Shown here: positions 37,601 through 43,484 of the stretch, piece by piece
Numbering within the stretch: position 1 is the first letter of the stretch
Layout: the number at the start of each line of letters is the position of its first letter
From: Phanerodontia chrysosporium
Lineage: Eukaryota; Basidiomycota; Agaricomycetes; Polyporales; Phanerochaetaceae
Direction: 5' to 3'
Assembly (NCBI GenBank): GCA_001910725.1
Contig: MJGA01000084.1
Coordinates: 1 to 43,484 of the forward strand
DNA: 43,484 nucleotides
Program-made: the position numbers and the translations under genes
Notes under the pieces: model-generated
What the model was told of the DNA's origin: nothing
The model's input: only the letters and a program-made list of their open reading frames with translations
The model's database searches: none

Positions 37601-40373
37601 TTTAAAGATAAATTATTTTTTTAAGGGGTGGTGCCTCACAGTGAAAATGCTTTCGTGTTAACAGTAATTTTCAGATATAAGTAATAAAATTATTCCTTTT
37701 TTTAAAGCCCTTAAAAAAAAAACAATCTGATTTTAGTTTTTTGTGAAATTGCTATGATAATAGGTGAAGGTAGACACCTAAATCCTGTAGGAATAGCTCA
37801 AATTCAATTAATCAAAGATAGAATGAATACAAAAAGAAGCGCGTACGCGGTCAAAAATTTAATTGCATGATAAATTTGATTGCCATGGATATGGGGTTAA
37901 GTATTGGATTTTTTGCTATATTTGCCTTATTCGGTTCAGTAGACTATGCTACTGTATTTAGTTTAGGTTCATTTATGAATGAAACTGCTATTACAATTAT
38001 TGGTTTATTATTATTAACTGGTGCTATGGCTAAATCTGCACAAATTCCTTTACATAGTTGGTTACCAGGAAGTATGGAAGGTTCGAGATCTCTATATTTA
38101 AGTATTTTTTTTTTTTTTTTATTATTTATTCTTTATTAGATTTTAATTTAACTTATACAATAGTTGATTTTAATTATTGTCCTATATTACCTTTAACTCC
38201 TAAAATAATTAATCTTATGATAGGTGATTTACTGGGTGACGGACACTTAAGATTTACACATAAGGATATAAATGGGAAAGTTAGAGGTAACGCTCATTAT
38301 GCTATGACCTTAAAATATTATGATTATGCTCTTTACTTATGGAAAGAGATTTATTCTTCTATTTGTACTACTACGCCTTTACGTCCTTGGCCTAATCCTA
38401 TTGTTACTGGTAAAACTCCTACTCAATATGCGTTTAGTAGTAAATCTTTACCAGCTTTAACTGTAAGCCAATGGTATAGATTGGAAAAATTAAATAATAA
38501 ATTTATCAAAATTGTACCATTAGATAATGGAGATTTACTAACTCCTATAGGAATTAGTCATTGGATAATGGGAGATAGTTATTGGTATAATACCGCTAAA
38601 ACAGTTGTACAGATAATTTTATTTTAAGTAGAGTTATTAATTACAGTACTTAAATCTAAATTTAATTTAACTGCTACAGTACTCTAGTAGAACAAAATCA
38701 AATAAGGAAATATGTTGGAGAATAAGATTTAGTAACAAATATGAAAATATAAATCTATTAATAACTTTAGTTCAACCTCATCTTATTCCTTCAATGTATT
38801 ATAAGTTAAATATTTAACTTGAAAAATAATAGTAGGTTAGTAAAAAGAAAAAAAAATGTAGGGCCTTCCTTATGTTAAAATAAGTAATAACATTAAATAA
38901 TTAACTATATGCTAAAATATTTAAAACCTTGAATACTTTTTTAAAGTCAAAATTTTAAGTTTAATTATATAAATTAGCAGGGGACTAATTTAAACCCTCA
39001 GAGACTTTATGTTAATCGTTAAAAAAACTGAAGATAAAGTCCATTAAATAAATATACTATTGTAGCTTTTTGTTAAGTTATAGGATATAGGATATTTATA
39101 TAAGCCTACACCTGTTTCAGCTTTAATTCACGCGGCTACACTAGTTACAGCTGGTCTATACTTATTAGTAAGATCATCTCCAATACTTGAATATAGTAGT
39201 ACAGCTCTATTAGTAATAACTTTAGTAGGGGCTTCTACAGCCTTTTTTGCAGCAACTTGTGGATTAGTACAAAATGATTTAAAAAGAATAATTGCGTTTA
39301 GTACTATAAGTCAATTAGGTTATATGGTGATGGCTGTGGGATTATCACAGTACAATGTTGCCTTAATGCATGTTGTTAACCACGCTTTTTTCAAAGCCTT
39401 ATTATTCCTAGGTGCTGGTGCAGTAATTCATAGTTTTGCTGATCAACAAGATGTAAGAAAAATGGGAGGTTTAATCAACTTCTTACCATTTACTTATACT
39501 GCAATGTTAGTAGGATCCCTATCACTATTAGCTACTCCTTTCTTAACTGGTTTCTATTCTAAAGATTTAATAATAGAATTAGCTTATGGACAATACAGCT
39601 TTAGTGGAACTTATGCTTATATACTAGGGAGCATTACCGCAGGTTTAACTGCTTTTTATTCATTTAGATTAATTTCATTAGTATTCTTAACTGTACCTAA
39701 TGGTCCTAAAATATCTTATTTAAATTCTCATGAAGCAAATTTAGCTGTTATTATACCTTTGTTTATACTGGCTTTATTTAGTATTTTATTTGGGTACTTT
39801 GCTTCGGATATTTTTGTTGGTGTAGGTTCAGATTTCTTTGGTAATTCACTTTTTATCCATCCTAATAATGTCAATTTAATAGAAGCTGAATTTAGTTTAC
39901 CTTTATTAATTAAATTATTACCTGCCATATTAAGTTTATTGGGTGCTTTAATTGCTGTGTACTTGTATCATTACCAACCTCATTTTATAATCGATTTAAC
40001 TGAAACTTCATTAGGTAGAGAAATATACACATTTTTAAATGGTAAATATCTATTCGATGTTGTTTATAATAATTATATTATCGGTGGTGGTTTAAAACTT
40101 GGATATATCATTTCTAAAGTTTTAGATAGAGGTGTTATTGAACTTATAGGACCTTACGGTTTATCTAATGTATTAACTAATACTGGTATTAATATTAGTA
40201 AATTGGATACAGGGATCGTTACAACTTATGCATTATACGTTGTAATAGCATTGTTAAGTTTCATTTTTGTTTTATTTAATTCATTGTTAATCGAAAATTC
40301 TATTTTTGATACAGGACACTTAATTGTATTCTTATTTACACTTATTACTATTACTTTCCCTAGTAAACACTAA
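34638..40373 (+). CDS. nad5: NADH dehydrogenase subunit 5, four exons
   Basis: Largest antiporter-like subunit of complex I. Exons 34638-35054, 36225-36329, 37888-38082 and 39105-40373 join to 661 codons plus TAA, a normal length. Markers: [10 protein letters not shown] and ANYFVMFVG (exon 1), [15 protein letters not shown] and LTMNRVG (exon 2), [16 protein letters not shown] and [13 protein letters not shown] (exon 3), [17 protein letters not shown] and [16 protein letters not shown] (exon 4). All junctions keep codon phase and end in GGT before the intron. Start shared with the nad4L stop. Confidence 0.95.
35055..36224 (+). other. Group I intron 1 of nad5
   Basis: Between MFVG and WEGIGVV. 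Core boxes ACTACTATATGCTGGAACC (about 35100), ACAACCAGCAGGAAAG (35270), CCTCAGAGATTCTACGTAG (35331) and AAGATATAATCCAAT (35368). Confidence 0.85.
35560..36168 (+). pseudogene. Broken LAGLIDADG endonuclease in nad5 intron 1
   Basis: Pieces in different frames: [15 protein letters not shown] (about 35590), [20 protein letters not shown] (about 35657-35715), [20 protein letters not shown] (about 35737-35800), [20 protein letters not shown] (about 35911-35970), and a C-terminal [15 protein letters not shown] to a TAG near 36171. Single-motif family remnants with MVDG as the second catalytic region. Stops and shifts in at least four places. Confidence 0.75.
36465..37835 (+). pseudogene. Broken LAGLIDADG endonuclease in nad5 intron 2
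   Basis: Characteristic N-terminus [20 protein letters not shown] and [16 protein letters not shown] (36486-36650). It then continues after repeat insertions: [20 protein letters not shown] (about 36790), [20 protein letters not shown] (about 36930-36990), [20 protein letters not shown] and [10 protein letters not shown], the start of motif 2 (37320-37345), and a tail [20 protein letters not shown] (to about 37835). Stem-loop modules cut it at about 36721-36765, 36993-37090, 37350-37445 and 37585-37735. Confidence 0.8.
37350..37445 (+). repeat. Stem-loop modules interrupting LAGLIDADG motif 2
   Basis: Modules with ATAAAAATTTTAG-type and CTAAAATTTTTAT-type arms and loops GTGCCGTAC, then AAGCCTAGGCCCAAAATTTT. 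They lie just after the codons for WIAGFSS, where G-E/D-G of the catalytic motif would follow. Confidence 0.8.
38083..38818 (+). pseudogene. LAGLIDADG endonuclease, nearly complete but frameshifted
   Basis: Open from 38058 to 38627 in a frame one base off the upstream exon. The offset coincides with a run of 16 T (38105-38120). Motif 1 is [16 protein letters not shown] (about 38208-38255); the middle part is [18 protein letters not shown]; motif 2 region [13 protein letters not shown] is degenerate (38550-38590). After the stop at 38625, pieces [16 protein letters not shown] and [16 protein letters not shown] continue in other frames to about 38816. A one-base difference in the T run would join exon 3 and ORF, so the first break could be recent or a sequencing issue. 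The later ones are real decay. Confidence 0.75.
38083..39104 (+). other. Group I intron 3 of nad5
   Basis: Between PGSMEG and PTPVSALIH. Core boxes at the 3' side: ATATGCTAAAATATTTAAAA (about 38907), AAATTAGCAGGGGACTAATT (38972), CCTCAGAGACTTTATG (38996) and AGATAAAGTCC (about 39032). Confidence 0.85.
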
Positions 40374-41289
40374 TTTGTAGACTTATTTTTACCCCTTGAA
40401 CTCTGCCGTACTTATAAAAATTTTAGATTGGCCGTGCGGCAGAAAACTAAAATTTTTATTAAGCCGTACTAATAAAATTTGTATCTTTAGCTTTGTAATA
40501 AAATGTTATCTTAGAGTCTAGCAAATAGTCCTTAAAAATTTGCTAACTCCTTTGCCTTTATAAAAATTTTGGGCCTAGGCACTAAAATTTTTATAAGTAC
40601 TAATAAAAATTTTATATTAAATAAAATTTTTATAAAGGCCCAAAAATTTTATTTAATCTAAAAATTTTTTTTATTAAGGAGGTAATAATGTTTTAATTTT
40701 GGATAGTAGCGGTACATTTTATTATTAAAGTCTACCTTTAAAATTTTAAATACTTTAAACAATATAGTATTTAATAGAGGTTTAAGTACTAAGGCTTTAA
40801 ATTCTAGAACAAGATTTTTTTAGAGTGGTTTGCTGGTTTAGTTGAAGAAGAGACCTACTTTTTTTAATTAGACAAAAGTCAAATTAGCAAAGCAATAGGT
40901 ACTGTTTTTGTAATAGAATTACATATTGATGATCTTAATCTTTTGTATTTTCTTAAAAAACGGTTAGGTTTAGGTATTGTAATTTAAGGAGGCCAATAGT
41001 TATACTAGTCAAAAGTGATTATAAGTTGGAATACTACCTTTGTAATGGTTTTAAACAAAATTATTATTTATCTAAGCCCCCCACCCTACCTATTTCTTCA
41101 ATTTTTAATTTAATTACTGGGATAGCTTCTATACGCCTATCCATACGGAGGGTCGCTTAGCTGCTTCATTTTTAGATACAAGCCGTTCAATACCTTAAGA
41201 GGTGTTACCTTGTGACTCTCAGCCAAACAAAAAAAAAGGCCTTTGGAGAAAATAATTTATAACAGCTAACAAATATTTAATTTAAAAGA
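40374..41289 (+). other. nad5-trnH spacer with repeats and an endonuclease fragment
   Basis: 40405-40690 is a string of stem-loop modules (13-bp-arm A+T type at 40606-40638, GTCTAGCAAATAGTCCTTA at 40517, GGGCCTAGGCACTAAAATTT at 40571). A decayed LAGLIDADG fragment lies at 40815-41075. A G-poor stretch with no gene follows up to trnH. Confidence 0.6.
40815..41075 (+). pseudogene. LAGLIDADG fragment outside any intron
   Basis: In one frame: FLEWFAGLVEEETYFF, a TAA, then LDKSQISKAIGTVFVIELHI and DDLNLLYFLKKRLGLGIV, then four stops in ~35 codons. WFAGLVEEE fits a degenerate LAGLIDADG helix and the rest fits the following fold. It is in the nad5-trnH spacer, with no group I core seen nearby. It could be a fossil of a lost intron or a free-standing mobile gene. 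Confidence 0.6.
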
Positions 41290-41363
41290 GGTAGAATTAG
41301 TTCAATTGGCAGAATGACGTTTTGTGGCAACGATGAAAAGAGTTCGAGTCTCTTATTCTACCC
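41290..41363 (+). tRNA. trnH: tRNA-His (GTG)
   Basis: Acceptor GGTAGAA pairs with TTCTACC perfectly. The anticodon arm holds TTTGTGGC with anticodon GTG, and the T arm is AAGAG-TTCGAGT-CTCTT. The preceding base is A, not G, so the extra 5' G of His tRNA would have to be added later or pair differently. Located 0.9 kb after nad5. Confidence 0.9.
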
Positions 41364-42846
41364 TACAATATTAAGCTCCTTGTATATTCAAAAGTCAGTA
41401 AAATTAAAGCTAAAATAAATCTTTTTTTTATTGTTACTCTCAACTTGGAAACACTACTTAGCTACTATCGCTTAAAAAACTTTGTGGCTTACATTTTTGT
41501 TAGAGTTAATAAAAATTTTTTTTTTTATAAAATTAGTACTATAAAAAATGATAACTTTATTAGCAAGCCTCCCTGCCGTACTAATAAAAATTTTATATTA
41601 AATAAAATTTTTATAAAGGGAGGGCCCAAAAATTTTAGTGCCGTACGGCCCAAATAAAATTTTTATAAGCCTTAAGCCTTAAGGCTTCACTAATTTAGGC
41701 TAGAGCTTAGCAATTTTTTATAATAACTTTATTATCATAGACAAAGACATCTTAAGATGTCTACTAACCGAGACAAAGACAAAAAATTTAAATTAAAATA
41801 AAAATAAAAATAAATATAAAATAATTTTTGTTTTTAAAGTTAAATTTTGTCGCTCACTACCTTCGACCACTATCACGCGGGCCTCGCTTTCTCCTAATTG
41901 CAGAGCTAGCGAATGCTAGCGAGGGCTTGCCTGCCCTAAAATCATTTTAATAGGCTTAGCATAGAGGCTTGGGGTACTAAGTTAATTATTTTGTTAAGCC
42001 TAGGCTTAACTTTTATTTGCAAAGTTTAGGCCTTGCTTTGCCAGTACGGAACTTTTAACTTTTTTCATTAATAAGTTTTTAAATTGTTCTTATTTTTTTT
42101 TAAAAGAGAGTTATGATGTCTAAAAACTGTAATTTTTCCTTTATTTTTAGGTTTTTTAAAGGTCAAATTCTGTCAAGGTTTTAAGTAAAATTTAAAAATA
42201 TCTTTTTAGAGCAGTTAAAATTGTGGTAATTAAATAAAATATTTTATCTAGTCTTATAAAAATTTATAAGTTGCTATAAATTTTTTTTTTAGCCTAGAGA
42301 CAAAAAAATGTTATCCAAGATAACATTTTTAAGGCTACGGCGCACAGTTACAAAAAATATTAAATTATTTGCAGCCAACAAAGTTTTTTAATTTCTGCCT
42401 TAATTTATTAATTTGTAACTATCTAAATTAATAAAAATATAATAAATCTATCTAACACTTAAGTATGTTTAATATTTATTATTATATTAATAACTGAAAT
42501 ATTTAGTAAATCTATAAAAACTACTCCTATTTTTACTTGTGAATTTTTAGCGTAATCTCAGTATACTATAATTTATATATTAGCTCTAATTCTTTAAAGT
42601 TAATTATACGCTCGCTCAATATAACTAATATAACAAATTATAGTAATAACCTTACTAATCCTAAAGACAATATTTCTAACTCAAAACCCCCTATATAACT
42701 AGATAAGAATAATAGTATAATAGTATTTTATTAATAGTAATATATTTATTACAAACTTATAGTTTATTTTATACTTTACTTTTTTTATATAAATAAAAGA
42801 AACAGTAATCTTTATTTTACTTTAGCCTCTTATTATAAATTTTAAA
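41364..42846 (+). other. 1.5-kb spacer between trnH and trnM
   Basis: 41575-41720 holds the 13-bp-arm A+T hairpin, the GTGCCGTACGGCCCAA module and a copy of the GCCTTAAGCCTTAAGGCTTCA segment also present at 27270. GACATCTTAAGATGTC at 41746-41761 is a perfect palindrome. An ATGTTATC-CAA-GATAACAT hairpin is at 42308-42326. The rest is A+T-rich with no gene recognised. Confidence 0.6.
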
Positions 42847-42915
42847 GACTGTAGCATAATTGGTAATGCGTTCCGCTCATAATGGAACAGATTATGGTTC
42901 AAGTCCATGCGGTCT
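42847..42915 (+). tRNA. trnM: tRNA-Met (CAT), second copy type
   Basis: Acceptor GACTGTA pairs TGCGGTC (two G-T pairs). The anticodon arm is TTCCG-CTCATAA-TGGAA with anticodon CAT, and the T arm is around ATGG-TTCAAGT-CCAT. It differs in sequence from the CAT tRNA at 15500, so they are not recent duplicates. About 355 nt upstream of rns. Confidence 0.85.
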
Positions 42916-43270
42916 TACACTTAAAAATCATACAAATATAATATTGGTTAATAAAAAATTTATATTGTATAATCCTGGTTTCTTCAATTTTCTCGGTCTC
43001 TAGGCTAGCACTTGTTAGGAAAGGCTATAAGCAATCAGTCGATCTAATCTCTAATAGTCGGTTAAGGCTATTATTGTAAGTCTCGCTTACAGGGTTAGCA
43101 AGGCACAAAGTGCACATCAGTAATAAAAAAAAAATAAAAATATAAAAAATTTAAAAAATAAAAATATAAAAATATAAAAGAGACAATAAATATTGCAAAA
43201 AGCAAATATAATACGACATAAATTATGATTATGATTTAATCATTATCTATTTTATGTTTAATTTTTTTAT
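42916..43270 (+). other. Leader region before rns
   Basis: No gene recognised. It contains AATATTGGTTAATAAAAAAT (about 42941), which recurs inside rns at 43424, a moderately G+C patch (43000-43120), and repeats of AAAAATATAAAAAAT type (43128-43180). It could hold the rns promoter, but no known consensus was recognised. Confidence 0.4.
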
Positions 43271-43484
43271 AGAATTTAATTTTGGTTCCGATTGAACGTT
43301 TTTCAGTAGTTTAAGACATGCAAATCTTTTTTTCTCGAAAATTCAAATATTAGAGAAAAAGGTGTAAAGGTGAGTATAATAAATAAGATACCCTCAAGTC
43401 TTCATAAATCGGAGATATTTCTTAATATTGGTTAATAAAAAATAAATTAATGTAATGTTAAGAAAAGTAAAAATAAGCTATTTT
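43271..43484 (+). rRNA. rns: Small-subunit ribosomal RNA, 5' end (continues beyond window)
   Basis: AGAATTTAATTTTGGTTCCG then ATTGAACG and AAGACATGCAAATC follow the conserved 16S 5' order (GTTTGATC...CAGATTGAACG...ACACATGCAAGTCG). GGTGAGTATAAT (43369) matches the conserved GTGAGTAA region. The exact 5' end is inferred. Only about 214 nt are inside the window. Confidence 0.9.

Larger units (their letters stand above)
36330..37887 (+). other. Group I intron 2 of nad5
   Basis: Between LTMNRVG and DMGLSIG. Core sequence directly at the 5' side (about 36345-36470: ATTCCGGGGACACCCTAAAG, GATACCAAGCCATAGTCG, GGACTAATCACCCATGTACG). This arrangement puts the ORF after the core. Confidence 0.85.

Overview
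The window is part of an intron-rich fungal mitochondrial genome, most likely from an Agaricomycete (Basidiomycota). That placement is inferred from the style of the cob, nad4, nad5 and cox3 proteins, the group I introns with homing endonucleases, the nad4L/nad5 one-base overlap, the free-standing membrane ORFs and a linear-plasmid polymerase relic. Every standard gene is on the + strand. The sequence is very A+T rich, with short G+C-rich patches that belong to dispersed repeats.

Layout. 1-14488: 3' part of cob, eight exons in the window (2336-2527, 4272-4368, 5679-5788, 7268-7283, 8360-8499, 10625-10688, 11651-11696, 14188-14488) separated by group I introns; the N-terminal exon lies upstream of base 1. 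15500-15574: trnM. 15823-18876: nad4, running in frame into a ~530-residue extension of unknown origin whose last part (18909-19298) is cut off by a G+C-rich insertion. 19701-20390: decayed conserved-looking ORF. 20497-21132: minus-strand relic of a phage-type (linear plasmid) RNA polymerase plus a tRNA-like fold. 21628-26783: a family of membrane-anchored ORFs (one broken copy, orf240, orf351), with the tiny atp8 gene (23380-23532) just before orf240. 27670-31792: cox3 (three exons, two introns). 31719-33098: ORF of 459 codons that overlaps the last cox3 exon in another frame and carries a 42-bp minisatellite; a decayed copy of the cox3 end plus a broken membrane ORF follow at 33250-33949. 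34360-40373: nad4L and nad5 (four exons, three introns). 41290-41363: trnH. 42847-42915: second trnM(CAT). 43271-end: 5' end of rns.

The standard genes encode subunits of complex I (nad4, nad4L, nad5), III (cob), IV (cox3) and V (atp8) of the inner membrane, plus translation RNAs. Introns account for most of cob, cox3 and nad5. Most intron endonuclease genes are broken, often by insertion of short stem-loop repeats that occur dozens of times in the window. The most unusual points are these mobile-looking stem-loop modules (some inserted in frame into coding sequence), the nad4 fusion, the doubled cox3 3' end with its overlapping ORF, a 16-nt cob micro-exon, and the plasmid polymerase relic.

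Exon borders were placed by protein continuity and by the group I rule (exon ends in T, intron ends in G); they are accurate to a few bases at best.
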